Origin: Fusicatenibacter sp.
GTDB lineage: Bacteria; Bacillota; Clostridia; Lachnospirales; Lachnospiraceae
Assembly (NCBI GenBank): GCA_022766945.1
Contig: JALEOU010000071.1
Location: 62,001 to 126,000, forward strand
DNA length: 64,000 nt
Reading direction: 5' to 3'
Shown: in pieces, positions 49,688-58,891 of the stretch
Layout of the letters: every line of letters begins with the position of its first letter
Position numbering within the stretch: the first letter of the stretch is position 1
Made by a program: the position numbers and the translations under genes
Notes under the pieces: generated by a model
What the model was told of the DNA's origin: nothing
The model's input: the letters and a program-made list of their open reading frames with translations, nothing else
The model's database searches: none

Positions 49688-51181
49688 TTATTCAAGACGA
49701 AACGGTACTGTCTTTTTGGGAAACAGGCCAAGGCCTCCTGCAGTAACGAGCGTATCGTCCGATGTAATGACAAGTCCGTTTGCAGTAAAGCGGAAGATGA
49801 TACGGGAGCCGCTTAAGGCATCCAGACGGCGGACTTCCATTTCCAGAACGCCGAAACTGCGCCAGCGAGCACAGGCAGCATAAAGGATCCCATTTGCAGA
49901 TGAAATTTCATAGCGATGAGCAAGGGATGCGGCAATTTCCCTTGTCTCCCCATTTTCACAGACTTTCCACACAATACAGTCATCTTTCATGGAGAAGGAC
50001 ATACGGGTGATTTCTCCGCAATAGAGATCGAAATTTCCGGAGCCGCCGATGAGGATTTCCATGGAACTGCAGCCTTCGGCCGGGGAAATGGCGGTAGTCA
50101 GGTAAGTCTGGCCGATGAGTCTCTTTTCCATCGCAGGACAACGCTCTCCGGCTAAGACGGGCAGCGAAAGATTCCAAAGAACAGCAGTCAGATTTTCGGA
50201 ATCCTCTGATTCCGGAAGTACCTGATCCTGTACAGAAGGTATCAGATAATCCGTCATGGAGTCAATCAGAGACTGGGTCTGCTCCGTTGCGGAAGTCATG
50301 ACAACAATCAGATCCAGTGTAGGATAAACAAAACCAAACTGGCCGTAAGCACCGTCTGCGCGGAAGGATTGCGGAAGAGAGCACATCCAGCACTGGTAGC
50401 CATAACCGTTTGCCCACTCTTTTACGTGGCCTTCGCTGTCATGAGCGGTTTCGATCTGCTTTGAGCATGCTTTGTCAAACCACTCCTGGTTCAGCAGCTG
50501 CTTTCCTTCCCAGTTTCCCCTGCGCAGAAGAAAATAGGTAAAGCGCGCCATGTCCTCCGTGGTAAGTTTCATACCACCGCCGCCCAGTTCCACGGAATTC
50601 TCGTCCGGCAGATGATAACAGAAAATCGTATCGATGCCAAGAGGATCGAGAAGGCGGGGTCTGAGAAACTCGGTCACATCCTGACCGGTTTTGCGTTTCA
50701 GAACTGCGGCAAGCATGTTGGTGCCGGCGGTATTGTACTTATAAAAAGTTCCTGGCTTATGAAGGAAAGGATGTGCAAGAAACTCTGAAATCCAATCCGC
50801 AGAGAGACCGTTAATCTCAGTTTCATGACCGCATCCCATGATCAGAAGATCATGCAGCGTCACAGCCTTCAGAGCATCGGAAACACTTTCCGGAAGTTTA
50901 TCAGGGAAAAGATCGACCAGTTTTTCATTCAGAGAGAGGATCCCCTCCTGCTCGGCAAAACCGATGGCAGTTGCGGTCAGTGTTTTGCTGAAAGAATAAA
51001 GCGGGTGCAGATATTCGGGGCCGTAAGGCTTCCACCAGCCGGCAGCACAGCATTTTCCGTGGCGGATAATCATCAGACTGTGTTGTTCGATCCCTTTGCG
51101 TTTCACATCAGCGATGAAATTCAAAATACCGGAGGAAGCAATTCCAACCGATTCCGGCGTGACACGTTCAAAATATTCCAT
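49688..51181 (-). CDS. Serine hydrolase, class C beta-lactamase / esterase-like family
   Basis: 497 aa. N-terminal beta-lactamase-type domain (about 1-320): SFSKTLTATAIG carries the SxxK catalytic Ser/Lys (about residues 64-67), YKYNTAGTNMLAAVL holds the YxN motif, and the third motif region is around AYGQFGFVYP. The C-terminal 150 residues are beta-rich and of unknown role. No signal peptide, so it is cytoplasmic and more likely an esterase or peptidase than a resistance enzyme. ATG 51181 is preceded by AGGAGG on the minus strand. Promoter at 51228-51256. No neighbour shares its direction. Confidence 0.87.
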   Translation of the reverse strand: MEYFERVTPESVGIASSGILNFIADVKRKGIEQHSLMIIRHGKCCAAGWWKPYGPEYLHPLYSFSKTLTATAIGFAEQEGILSLNEKLVDLFPDKLPESVSDALKAVTLHDLLIMGCGHETEINGLSADWISEFLAHPFLHKPGTFYKYNTAGTNMLAAVLKRKTGQDVTEFLRPRLLDPLGIDTIFCYHLPDENSVELGGGGMKLTTEDMARFTYFLLRRGNWEGKQLLNQEWFDKACSKQIETAHDSEGHVKEWANGYGYQCWMCSLPQSFRADGAYGQFGFVYPTLDLIVVMTSATEQTQSLIDSMTDYLIPSVQDQVLPESEDSENLTAVLWNLSLPVLAGERCPAMEKRLIGQTYLTTAISPAEGCSSMEILIGGSGNFDLYCGEITRMSFSMKDDCIVWKVCENGETREIAASLAHRYEISSANGILYAACARWRSFGVLEMEVRRLDALSGSRIIFRFTANGLVITSDDTLVTAGGLGLFPKKTVPFRLE

Positions 51182-51227
51182 AAACAATACCTCCTGTAGA
51201 TACAAATTTATTCTTTGGCTCATCTTT

Positions 51228-51256
51228 ATTTTAGCAAAACCAAAAGAGGAAGACAA
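51228..51256 (-). promoter_or_regulatory. Promoter of the serine hydrolase gene
   Basis: Minus strand: -35 TTGTCT (51251-51256), 17-bp spacer, -10 TAAAAT (51228-51233) with an extended TG one base before. About 45 nt of leader precede the ATG. Confidence 0.65.
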
Positions 51257-51340
51257 CAGCGACAGCGCGTCTGCGATGGAATTTATTTGAAACCTGGCGT
51301 CCGTTCACCTGGACATTAACGAAAAAATAGAGCAAAAGAG

Positions 51341-51369
51341 TTGCCGAATGAAGGCAAATCGGCTATGAT
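51341..51369 (+). promoter_or_regulatory. Promoter of the glycerol (glp) operon
   Basis: -35 TTGCCG (51341-51346), 17-bp spacer, -10 TATGAT (51364-51369). The start of transcription would be about 35 nt ahead of glpP. Confidence 0.65.
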
Positions 51370-51410
51370 AGAGATAAAGGTAAGATGATATCATAGAAAT
51401 GGAAAGAACG

Positions 51411-51980
51411 ATGCAGCAGAAATATTTTGATGTAATGGACGCCAATCCGGTAATTGCAGCAGTAAAAGATGAGAAGATGTTAAGTGAAGCCTGTCTCTTG
51501 GAGGAGATCCAGGTGATTTTTCTTCTGTTTGGCGATCTCTGTACACTGCCCGGACTTGTCGATCAGATCGCAGAGGCAGGAAAGTTTCCGGTAATTCATC
51601 TGGATCTGGTGACAGGCCTTGGCGCAAAGGAAATTGCTGTTGATTTTGTCAAAACCTATACGAAAGCCTGCGGGATCATTTCGACGAAACCGGCGCTTGT
51701 CAAACGGAGCAAAGAGCTGGGGATGCTTTCGATTCTACGGGTTTTCCTTCTGGATTCCATGGCATATGGAAATCTGGAACGTCAGGTTTTGCAGGCAAAG
51801 CCGGATCTGATTGAGATTTTGCCTGGCGTTATGCCAAAGATGATCCGAAAGGTCAGTGACCTGGTACATGTACCGGTAATTGCCGGCGGACTGATTTCCG
51901 ACCGGGAAGATGTTTTGGCAGCGCTGAATGCAGGGGCATTCTGCGTGTCCACTACAAAAACAGAGATATGGAGGATGTAA
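51411..51980 (+). CDS. glpP: Glycerol-3-phosphate responsive antiterminator GlpP
   Basis: RNA-binding antiterminator that, with glycerol 3-phosphate, lets transcription pass terminators in glp leaders. TIM-barrel-like fold: [78 protein letters not shown] and [21 protein letters not shown] are all family blocks. ATG 51411 is 5 nt after GGAAAG; the ATG at 51399 has no site. It overlaps glpK by one base (TAATG), so the two are translationally coupled. Its likely target is the hairpin at 53509-53563. Confidence 0.93.
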   Translation: MQQKYFDVMDANPVIAAVKDEKMLSEACLLEEIQVIFLLFGDLCTLPGLVDQIAEAGKFPVIHLDLVTGLGAKEIAVDFVKTYTKACGIISTKPALVKRSKELGMLSILRVFLLDSMAYGNLERQVLQAKPDLIEILPGVMPKMIRKVSDLVHVPVIAGGLISDREDVLAALNAGAFCVSTTKTEIWRM

Positions 51981-53476
51981 TGGCAAAGTATGTAATGGCT
52001 ATGGATGCAGGGACAACCAGCAATCGATGCATCCTGTTTGACCGGCAGGGGAAAATGGTCAGCGTTGCCCAGAAGGAGTTTCCCCAGTATTTTCCCAAAC
52101 CAGGCTGGGTAGAGCATGATGCGAATGAGATCTGGTCTACGATGCTCGGTGTCGCAGTAGAAGCGATGCAGAAAGCAGGTGCTTCGGCGGAGAATATCGC
52201 AGCGATCGGTATTACAAACCAGCGGGAAACCACGATTGTCTGGGACAGATATACCGGGGAGCCGGTGTGCAATGCGATCGTCTGGCAGTGCCGCAGGACT
52301 GCGCAGTACTGTGATACGCTGAAAGAAAAAGGACTGGTGGAATCTTTCCGCGAAAAGACTGGTCTTGTGATTGATGCGTATTTTTCCGCAACGAAGCTGA
52401 AATGGATTCTGGATCATGTGCCGCAGGTAAGGGAGAGAGCGAAAAGAGGAGATCTGCTTTTTGGCACAGTGGAAACCTGGTTGATCTGGAAGATGACCAG
52501 GGGAAAAGTACATGTGACAGATTATACCAATGCATCCCGGACGATGCTGTTTAACATTCGGACTTTACAGTGGGATGAAGAGATTTTGAGAGAATTGGAG
52601 ATTCCTTCCTGCATGCTGCCGGAAGTAAAGCCATCCAGCTGTATTTATGGAACAACAGATCCCAGCTTTTTCGGTGGCGCCATTCCGATTGCAGGAGCTG
52701 CCGGAGATCAGCAGGCGGCATTGTTTGGTCAAACCTGTTTTTTGCCGGGTGAGGCGAAAAATACTTACGGAACTGGTTGCTTTTTGCTGATGAATACGGG
52801 TGAGAAGCCAGTATTTTCCACCAATGGCCTTGTGACCACCATCGCCTGGGGAATCGGGGATCAGGTGTGCTATGCGCTGGAAGGATCTATCTTTGTAGGA
52901 GGCGCAGCGATTCAATGGCTCAGAGACGAGATGAAGCTGATCGAATCGGCTCCGGATTCCGAGTATATGGCGGGAAAGGTAGCAGATACCAATGGATGTT
53001 ATGTGGTTCCGGCATTTACAGGCCTGGGAGCTCCTTATTGGGATCCTTATGCCAGAGGGACGATTCTTGGACTTACCCGTGGTGTGAACAAGTATCACAT
53101 CATCCGCGCCACACTGGAGGCCATCACTTATGAGGTTCAGGATGTGCTGGAAGCGATGGAAGCTGATTCTGGTATGAAACTGTCTACCCTGAAGGTAGAT
53201 GGAGGAGCAAGTGCCAATAACTTTCTTATGCAGTGTCAGGCGGATATCAGCCATGCACCGGTGAGCAGACCCTGCTGTATTGAGACAACCGCGATGGGTG
53301 CTGCATACCTGGCCGGCCTTGCGGTAGGTTACTGGCCGGATCAGGAAACGGTGAAGAGAAACTGGGCGATTGACCGTACGTTTCTGCCCGGGTTGCCGGA
53401 AGAGGAAAGAATGCGGAAGATTTTCGGATGGCACAGAGCGGTCAGATATGCCGCCGGATGGGCAAAAGAAGAATAG
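51980..53476 (+). CDS. glpK: Glycerol kinase
   Basis: Phosphorylates glycerol to sn-glycerol 3-phosphate. FGGY-kinase fold: [16 protein letters not shown] (ATP loop) at the N-terminus, [23 protein letters not shown], then [13 protein letters not shown] and the C-terminal [13 protein letters not shown]. 498 aa is standard. ATG 51980 is 5 nt after GGAGG and overlaps the glpP stop. I find no glycerol facilitator (glpF) gene beside it, so uptake must be encoded elsewhere or be by diffusion. It feeds G3P to the dehydrogenase genes downstream. Confidence 0.97.
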   Translation: MAKYVMAMDAGTTSNRCILFDRQGKMVSVAQKEFPQYFPKPGWVEHDANEIWSTMLGVAVEAMQKAGASAENIAAIGITNQRETTIVWDRYTGEPVCNAIVWQCRRTAQYCDTLKEKGLVESFREKTGLVIDAYFSATKLKWILDHVPQVRERAKRGDLLFGTVETWLIWKMTRGKVHVTDYTNASRTMLFNIRTLQWDEEILRELEIPSCMLPEVKPSSCIYGTTDPSFFGGAIPIAGAAGDQQAALFGQTCFLPGEAKNTYGTGCFLLMNTGEKPVFSTNGLVTTIAWGIGDQVCYALEGSIFVGGAAIQWLRDEMKLIESAPDSEYMAGKVADTNGCYVVPAFTGLGAPYWDPYARGTILGLTRGVNKYHIIRATLEAITYEVQDVLEAMEADSGMKLSTLKVDGGASANNFLMQCQADISHAPVSRPCCIETTAMGAAYLAGLAVGYWPDQETVKRNWAIDRTFLPGLPEEERMRKIFGWHRAVRYAAGWAKEE

Positions 53477-53508
53477 AATTTATACCACAATTTCATGAAT
53501 CGAAGGAG

Positions 53509-53563
53509 AAAAAGAGTTTGCAGTTCAGGCATCGAAAGATGTCTGTTTTGCAGGCTCTTTTTT
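53509..53563 (+). promoter_or_regulatory. Leader terminator, candidate GlpP antitermination target
   Basis: Long hairpin: lower stem 53509-53522 with 53549-53562 (14 bp, two G-U), then a 3/3 internal loop and upper stem CAGGCATC/GATGTCTG (53526-53533, 53538-53545) closed by a GAAA tetraloop. Six T follow the stem. It separates glpK from the glpA-like gene, where a GlpP-controlled terminator would be expected by analogy with Bacillus glpD. Confidence 0.7.
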
Positions 53564-53592
53564 ATAGGAAAAGCGGAGAAAGGAGCAATCTT

Positions 53593-55086
53593 ATGTATGA
53601 TATAATCATTATCGGAGCAGGTGTCTGCGGAGCCGCGATAGCGCGAGAGCTTTCCAGATATGAGGCCAAGATCTGTGTTCTGGAAAAAGAGGAGGATGTC
53701 TGTTGCGGAACTTCCAAAGCAAACAGCGGAATTATCCATGCAGGATTTGATGCGGAAAATGGAACCTGGAAAGCAAAAATGAATGTGCAGGGCAACAAAA
53801 TGATGCCCAAGATGGCAGAAGAGCTGGACTTTCCCTACCAACAGCTGGGATCTCTGGTGGTCTGCACTGATGAAAAACGGCGGAATGGATTGGAGCAGCT
53901 TCTGGAGAGGGGAAGGAAAAATGGTGTGAAAGGACTTCGAATCCTGGAACGGGAAGAACTGCTGGGGATGGAAGCAAATATCTCGGACGGAGCGGTTGCA
54001 GCTCTGTATGCTCCTACAGGAGGAATTGTATGTCCTTTTGAGATGAACCTTGCCTATGCAGAAAATGCCTGCACCAACGGTGTGGAATTTCGTTTTTCGA
54101 CTCGGGTGAAAGAAATCAGGAAGAGAGAAGGGAGTATGAAAGGAACAGATTCGTTATTACCGGCAGGGTATGAAGTAATCTGTGAAACGAAAGATGGGGA
54201 AAAAGAAGTATTTACCACTCGTTTCCTGATCAATGCAGCAGGGGTCTATGCAGATGTGATTCATAACATGGTATGCAAAGAAAAACTTTGTATTACTCCG
54301 CGCAGGGGAGACTATGTTCTGCTGGATAAAACAGCAGGCATGCATGTATCTCACACGATCTTCGCATTGCCGGATGGTATGGGAAAGGGTGTTCTGATAA
54401 CCCCGACGGTACATGGAAACCTTCTGGTGGGTCCAACGGCGATTGAGATATCGGACAGGGAAGGAACGAATACAACCGCTGAGGGATTGCTGCAGGTTGC
54501 AGTAAAATCTCAGAAAACGGTGAAGAATCTTCCAATGAACCAGACCATTACGTCCTTTGCGGGATTGCGTGCCCATGAAAAGGGAGGAGATTTCATTCTT
54601 GGGGAAGCATCGGATGCGCCGGGCTTTGTAGATTGTGCAGGAATCGAATCACCGGGGCTTTCCAGTGCACCTGCAATCGGAGTCTGGATTGCGGATCTTA
54701 TGAAGGAAAGAATGCATCTTAGAGAAAAGGAACACTTTGTTTCCAAAAGAAAAGGAATGGTTCATCCGTTTTCACTGTCGGATGAGGAACATAACGAGCT
54801 GATTCAGAAGAATCCGGCTTATGGAACCATTGCCTGTCGCTGTGAGAAAATTTCAGAGGGAGAAATTCTGGATGCCATTCACCGGCCGTTAGGTGCACGA
54901 TCGTTGGACGGAATCAAGAGGAGAACGAGAGCCGGAATGGGAAGATGCCAGGCAGGATTCTGTACTCCGGGAACGATGGAACTCGTGTCGAGAGAACTGC
55001 AGGTTCCGATGACAGAACTGACAAAATGCGGTGGAAACTCAAAGATCGTAGTTGGTTTCACAAAAGAGGAGGCGAAAAGAAGATGA
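53593..55086 (+). CDS. glpA: FAD-dependent glycerol-3-phosphate dehydrogenase-like protein with BFD iron-sulfur domain
   Basis: 497 aa. FAD loop IIIGAGVCGAAIARELS at the N-terminus, DAO-type oxidase fold with TSKANSGIIHAGFD, and C-terminal Fer2_BFD domain (about 410-490) with CRCEKISEGEI and GRCQAGFC, four Cys for a [2Fe-2S] cluster. It resembles the GlpA subunit of anaerobic G3P dehydrogenase, and the glpP-glpK context supports G3P as substrate, though L-2-hydroxyglutarate oxidase-like relatives share the fold. ATG 53593 follows AAAGGAG; the longer frame from 53428 would run through the hairpin. It overlaps the next gene by 4 nt. Confidence 0.88.
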   Translation: MYDIIIIGAGVCGAAIARELSRYEAKICVLEKEEDVCCGTSKANSGIIHAGFDAENGTWKAKMNVQGNKMMPKMAEELDFPYQQLGSLVVCTDEKRRNGLEQLLERGRKNGVKGLRILEREELLGMEANISDGAVAALYAPTGGIVCPFEMNLAYAENACTNGVEFRFSTRVKEIRKREGSMKGTDSLLPAGYEVICETKDGEKEVFTTRFLINAAGVYADVIHNMVCKEKLCITPRRGDYVLLDKTAGMHVSHTIFALPDGMGKGVLITPTVHGNLLVGPTAIEISDREGTNTTAEGLLQVAVKSQKTVKNLPMNQTITSFAGLRAHEKGGDFILGEASDAPGFVDCAGIESPGLSSAPAIGVWIADLMKERMHLREKEHFVSKRKGMVHPFSLSDEEHNELIQKNPAYGTIACRCEKISEGEILDAIHRPLGARSLDGIKRRTRAGMGRCQAGFCTPGTMELVSRELQVPMTELTKCGGNSKIVVGFTKEEAKRR

Positions 55087-56354
55087 ACAGAACCTATGAT
55101 GTAGTGATTGTCGGTGGAGGTCCGGCAGGACTTGCAGCGGCACTTGCAGCGAAAAGAGAGGGAGCAGAACGGGTAGTGATTCTGGAGAGAAATCAGGAAC
55201 CGGGAGGTATCTTAAATCAATGTATCCACAATGGATTTGGCCTGCACACTTTTTCTGAGGAATTGACAGGTCCGGAATATGCGGATCGCTTCATCCGGAA
55301 GGTGAAGGAAGAGAAGATCCCGATTTTTCCGGGCACTACGGTACTTGCAGTAAATGCCGACCATACAGTTACGGCTATGAACAGTCGGGAGGGCATTGTT
55401 AAGCTGCGGGCAGGGGCCATCGTACTTTGCATGGGTTGCCGGGAAAGACCAAGAGGTGCGCTGAATCTGCCCGGATTCCGGCCTGCTGGTATCTTCTCTG
55501 CGGGAACAGCACAGCGCCTGGTGAATATCGAAGGATGTTTGCCGGGACGGGAAGTCGTCATTCTCGGATCAGGGGATATCGGTCTGATCATGGCAAGGAG
55601 AATGACACTGGAAGGTGCGACAGTCAAGGCAGTGGCAGAGCTGATGCCTTATTCGGGAGGATTAAAAAGAAATATTGTTCAGTGTCTGGATGATTTTGGC
55701 ATACCCTTGAAGCTCTCCCATACCGTAGTGGATATAGGGGGAAAAGAACGGGTGGAATCGGTGACCCTGGCACGTGTAGATGAACATCAAAAGCCGATAC
55801 CCGGTACAGAGGAAAAGATCTCGTGCGATACCTTGTTGCTGTCGGTCGGTCTGATTCCGGAAAATGAACTTTCCATAGAGGCAGGAATTGCGATCAACCC
55901 TGCAACAAAAGGACCGACAGTCAATGAAAGGCTTGAGACCAGTATTCCGGGGATTTTTGCCTGCGGTAATGTGCTTCACGTTCATGATCTGGTGGACTAT
56001 GTGTCAGAGGAGGCAGCAGCTGCCGGAAAAAATGCAGCAAGGTTTGTGCAGAATGGGAATCAGAACAGCAAAGGTAAAACCGTTGTTACAGTTATTGCCG
56101 GCAACGGAGTACGTTACACGGTTCCATCTGTGATTCACCCGGAGAACATGAACGAAAATCAGAAGATCCGATTTCGTGTCGGAACGGTATTCCGGGATGT
56201 TTATTTGAGTGTATATCTGAATAATAAGAGAATCCGTCACAAAAAATGCCGGATCCTGACACCCGGTGAAATGGAAGAAGTCATTTTGAAAAAAGAGGAA
56301 CTTGGCAGTGATCTTCATCCGGAGAAGATTACGATGGTTGTTGAGGAGGATTGA
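55083..56354 (+). CDS. GlpB-like FAD/NAD(P)-dependent oxidoreductase
   Basis: 423 aa. FAD loop VVIVGGGPAGLAAALAAKREGA near the N-terminus, CMGCRERPRGALNLPGFRPAGIFSAGTAQ (with two Cys), a second nucleotide-binding loop VILGSGDIGLIMARRM and the terminal IFACGNVLHVHDLVDYVSEEA. This is a pyridine nucleotide-disulfide oxidoreductase fold, seen beside GlpA-like and DUF1667 proteins in Clostridia, where it may pass electrons from G3P oxidation. It starts within the stop of the glpA-like gene (ATGA) and is followed by the DUF1667 gene after 4 nt, so the three are coupled. Confidence 0.88.
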   Translation: MNRTYDVVIVGGGPAGLAAALAAKREGAERVVILERNQEPGGILNQCIHNGFGLHTFSEELTGPEYADRFIRKVKEEKIPIFPGTTVLAVNADHTVTAMNSREGIVKLRAGAIVLCMGCRERPRGALNLPGFRPAGIFSAGTAQRLVNIEGCLPGREVVILGSGDIGLIMARRMTLEGATVKAVAELMPYSGGLKRNIVQCLDDFGIPLKLSHTVVDIGGKERVESVTLARVDEHQKPIPGTEEKISCDTLLLSVGLIPENELSIEAGIAINPATKGPTVNERLETSIPGIFACGNVLHVHDLVDYVSEEAAAAGKNAARFVQNGNQNSKGKTVVTVIAGNGVRYTVPSVIHPENMNENQKIRFRVGTVFRDVYLSVYLNNKRIRHKKCRILTPGEMEEVILKKEELGSDLHPEKITMVVEED

Positions 56355-56358
56355 GAAA

Positions 56359-56748
56359 ATGGAAAAAAGAGAATTGACCTGTATCGGATGCCCGATGGGA
56401 TGCCTGCTCACAGTAGAAAAAGATGAGATCGGTGTACAGAGCATTACGGGATATACCTGTAAACGAGGAAGAATTTACGGGGAAAAGGAAGTGACAAATC
56501 CAACGAGAATCGTAACAACCACGGTTCGTGTACAGGGAGGGGTTCATCCCGTTGTTCCGGTAAAAACCAGCAGCGATATTCCAAAAGCTGCAGTTTACGC
56601 TTGTATGGAAGCGATCCGCACCATTTGCCCCAAAGCGCCTGTGGACGCCGGAGAGATTCTGGCAAAAAACATAGCCGGGACAGGTGCGAATCTGATTGCG
56701 ACTGCGTCCTGCAAAGCACTGGAAACGTGCAGGAACAATCCAAACTGA
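56359..56748 (+). CDS. DUF1667 cysteine-rich protein
   Basis: 129 aa. Cys motif CIGCPMGC near residue 9, then TGYTCKRGRIYGEKEVTNPTRIVTTTVRV and a C-terminal part ending in SCKALETC. Possible metal or iron-sulfur binding. DUF1667 genes accompany GlpA/GlpB-like pairs in many anaerobes, perhaps replacing the GlpC electron carrier; that role is an inference. ATG 56359 follows GAGGAGG; the longer frame from 56302 starts inside the preceding gene. The stop lies 4 nt from the convergent ATP-grasp stop. Confidence 0.88.
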   Translation: MEKRELTCIGCPMGCLLTVEKDEIGVQSITGYTCKRGRIYGEKEVTNPTRIVTTTVRVQGGVHPVVPVKTSSDIPKAAVYACMEAIRTICPKAPVDAGEILAKNIAGTGANLIATASCKALETCRNNPN

Positions 56749-56752
56749 CCGG

Positions 56753-57952
56753 TTAAGCCTGAGGAGACGATTCCGATTCCAGTACAAGACTTTGATTTAA
56801 GAGTCTAAGAGCGCGGTCAATTTCCGATTCCTGATCAGTAGCGGCTATTACATGTCCAACGCGGTCGGTCCCGTTTGTAACTGCCGGGAGACAGTCTCCG
56901 ATGGAATAATCCAGATGATATTGTACTCCTTCATGTTTTAGCTGTTCCAGCGGAAGCGGATTGATGTCAGTGAGTCGGCCGCCCTCAGGGCAAAACAGCA
57001 GTTTGGCCATACAGGGAGTCAATGACTGATAGTCAAATGACGGAGCTTCGCCAAGAGCAGACAAAATCATTTTTTCGTAATAATCAAATCCGCAGTGAAT
57101 GGACATCAGCTCCGGAATGCAGGTGGCTCCGCTTCTCCCGCCGATTTCAATGATCCATACCTGGTTGTTGCGGACAAAAAGATCTGCATTGAACGGACAG
57201 TTGTCAATACCGACTGCAGCGACGGCCAGTTCTATCTGGTGACGGATTTCCAAAAAGAGTTCCCGGCTGCAGGAATAAGGAAAACGATGACCTGACGGGA
57301 TGCAGACTGCTCCGGAACGACAGACGAATTTCTGATGAGGAACACAAAGGGACAGTCTGTGATTTTGCACAAAACCATCCACCCCAATTTCCTCAGCCTG
57401 AAGATATTCTTCCACGAGCAGATAATTCTGATCTGTCGCTGCCATGCACAGCTCCCAGGCGTGTTTCATTTCGAATGGATCGGAGACTTTACGAATACCG
57501 CGGCTTCCGGATTTGTCCACTGCTTTCAAACAGATCGGATAGCCGATTCCTCTGGCAGTAGAGAGAGCCTCTGTAAGGGAAGTGACTTTATGAAAACGTG
57601 CGGTAGAAACCCCGCCTTTGGCAAAAGCTTCTTTCATACGCCATTTATCTGTGACGGTTATTGCTGCGGCAGCAGGAATGCCGGGAAGATGAAGCGCATT
57701 GCAGACAAAACCAATGGTACGGACTGCCACATCGGTTCCGGAAGTACAGATTCCCGCGATCTTCTTTTCCTTTGCGGCGGCAAGGACTGCCTCCTGATCT
57801 CTGGTGTCAAGATAGCACACTTCATCTGCACAGGCAAAACCGGGATACGGACCGGGAATGCTGACAGCGATGGTATAGAGGCCCATATCTTTAGCTTTCT
57901 GAATAAGCGGAACCTGGTAGATGCCGGCTCCAAGGATCATTAGCTTCTTCAT
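56753..57952 (-). CDS. ATP-grasp ligase of unknown substrate
   Basis: 399 aa. N-terminal pre-ATP-grasp domain (KKLMILGAGIYQVPLIQKAKDMG), the ATP-binding loop region VDKSGSRGIRKVSD (about residues 140-155), LLVEEYLQAEEIGVDGFV, and the metal-binding FNADLFVRNNQVWIIEIGGRSGATC near 245-270. Such proteins join a carboxylate to an amine, thiol or phosphate nucleophile; resemblance to carbamoyl-phosphate synthase large-chain fragments is only at fold level. It is the last of three tightly packed genes (3 nt after the GT2 stop), so it may act on an amino acid made by the PLP enzyme. Confidence 0.85.
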   Translation of the reverse strand: MKKLMILGAGIYQVPLIQKAKDMGLYTIAVSIPGPYPGFACADEVCYLDTRDQEAVLAAAKEKKIAGICTSGTDVAVRTIGFVCNALHLPGIPAAAAITVTDKWRMKEAFAKGGVSTARFHKVTSLTEALSTARGIGYPICLKAVDKSGSRGIRKVSDPFEMKHAWELCMAATDQNYLLVEEYLQAEEIGVDGFVQNHRLSLCVPHQKFVCRSGAVCIPSGHRFPYSCSRELFLEIRHQIELAVAAVGIDNCPFNADLFVRNNQVWIIEIGGRSGATCIPELMSIHCGFDYYEKMILSALGEAPSFDYQSLTPCMAKLLFCPEGGRLTDINPLPLEQLKHEGVQYHLDYSIGDCLPAVTNGTDRVGHVIAATDQESEIDRALRLLNQSLVLESESSPQA

Positions 57953-57955
57953 AGA

Positions 57956-58891
57956 TTAAGACTCCTCGTGGTCAATATTAATGGTTTCGCGCACGATAAA
58001 CTGAGGCGTGTTGTTGATGGTCAGGATGATTTTTCCGAGATATTCTCCAATGATGCCCAGCACCAGAAGAATCAGGCCGAAAAAGATCAGCATCGTACAG
58101 ATCAGGGAAGACCATCCCATCATCATATCAGGATTCAGAAGTTTCCGAATTATGGTAATAATGGTCGCGATAAACCCGATACAGGCAGAAAATGCTCCGA
58201 CTACAGAAGAAATCCGAAGGGGAATCACGGAGTAATTCCAGTAAGCCAGCCAGAGACGAATCAGTTTGCGCAGGGTATAATTGGAGGAACCAACTTCCCT
58301 TTTGTGGTGCTCAACGGTGACATTGCCGATATTGTGGGTTGTGCGGTAAAAGATACCGTCAATATAGGGATTGTAGCTCTGATACTTGCGGACTTCAACG
58401 GCAACAGCGCGGGTGATAATCCAGAAATTGCTGGACTGAATTTCCCTGGGACGTCCAAGAAGAATACGTGAAGACACTTCATTCAGATAACTGGTACAGT
58501 TTTTCAGAAAAGAATTTTTGCGTTTTTCGTAAACACCATAGACCAGATCATAGCCTTCTTCCATTTTTTTCAGTAATTTCCAGATCTGGGAAGGATGAGT
58601 CTGAAGATCATCATCCATACCGAGAATCAGATCACCCTCTGCATAATGGAGGGCCGCCATAAGGGCGTTGTGCTGTCCGAAATTCCGCATCAGATTCACA
58701 CCCTTCACGTTGGAATAGTCTTTGCAGAGACGCCGTATTTCCTGAAAAGTTTCGTCTCTGGAATTGTCATTGACAAGGACAAATTCACAGGTGTACAAGT
58801 CCCAGCGGGAAAATTCTTCCATGACCATTTCCACAACCTTTCGTATGGTTGCCTCGGAATTATAGCAGGGAATTACAATTGATACTAACAT
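57956..58891 (-). CDS. Glycosyltransferase family 2, polyprenyl-phosphate type
   Basis: 311 aa. GT-A catalytic domain with VSIVIPCYNSEATI, FVLVNDNSRDET and LILGMDDDLQTHPSQIW (DDD metal motif, about residue 95), then two C-terminal membrane helices (ACIGFIATIITIIRKL, LICTMLIFFGLILLVLGIIGEYLG). This layout matches DPM1/ArnC/GtrB-like enzymes that load a sugar on undecaprenyl phosphate. It overlaps the upstream PLP enzyme stop by 7 nt and precedes the ATP-grasp gene. The sugar is unknown; a role in cell surface polymer decoration is likely. Confidence 0.92.
   Translation of the reverse strand: MLVSIVIPCYNSEATIRKVVEMVMEEFSRWDLYTCEFVLVNDNSRDETFQEIRRLCKDYSNVKGVNLMRNFGQHNALMAALHYAEGDLILGMDDDLQTHPSQIWKLLKKMEEGYDLVYGVYEKRKNSFLKNCTSYLNEVSSRILLGRPREIQSSNFWIITRAVAVEVRKYQSYNPYIDGIFYRTTHNIGNVTVEHHKREVGSSNYTLRKLIRLWLAYWNYSVIPLRISSVVGAFSACIGFIATIITIIRKLLNPDMMMGWSSLICTMLIFFGLILLVLGIIGEYLGKIILTINNTPQFIVRETINIDHEES

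Noticed and set aside
49688..51181. Antibiotic resistance beta-lactamase
   Set aside because: No signal peptide and a C-terminal extra domain; the family is mostly esterases and peptidases, so resistance is not supported.
56749..56752. Missing terminator in the 4-nt gap between convergent DUF1667 and ATP-grasp genes
   Set aside because: Convergent genes with overlapping 3' ends are common; I found no clear hairpin there, but absence by eye is weak evidence.
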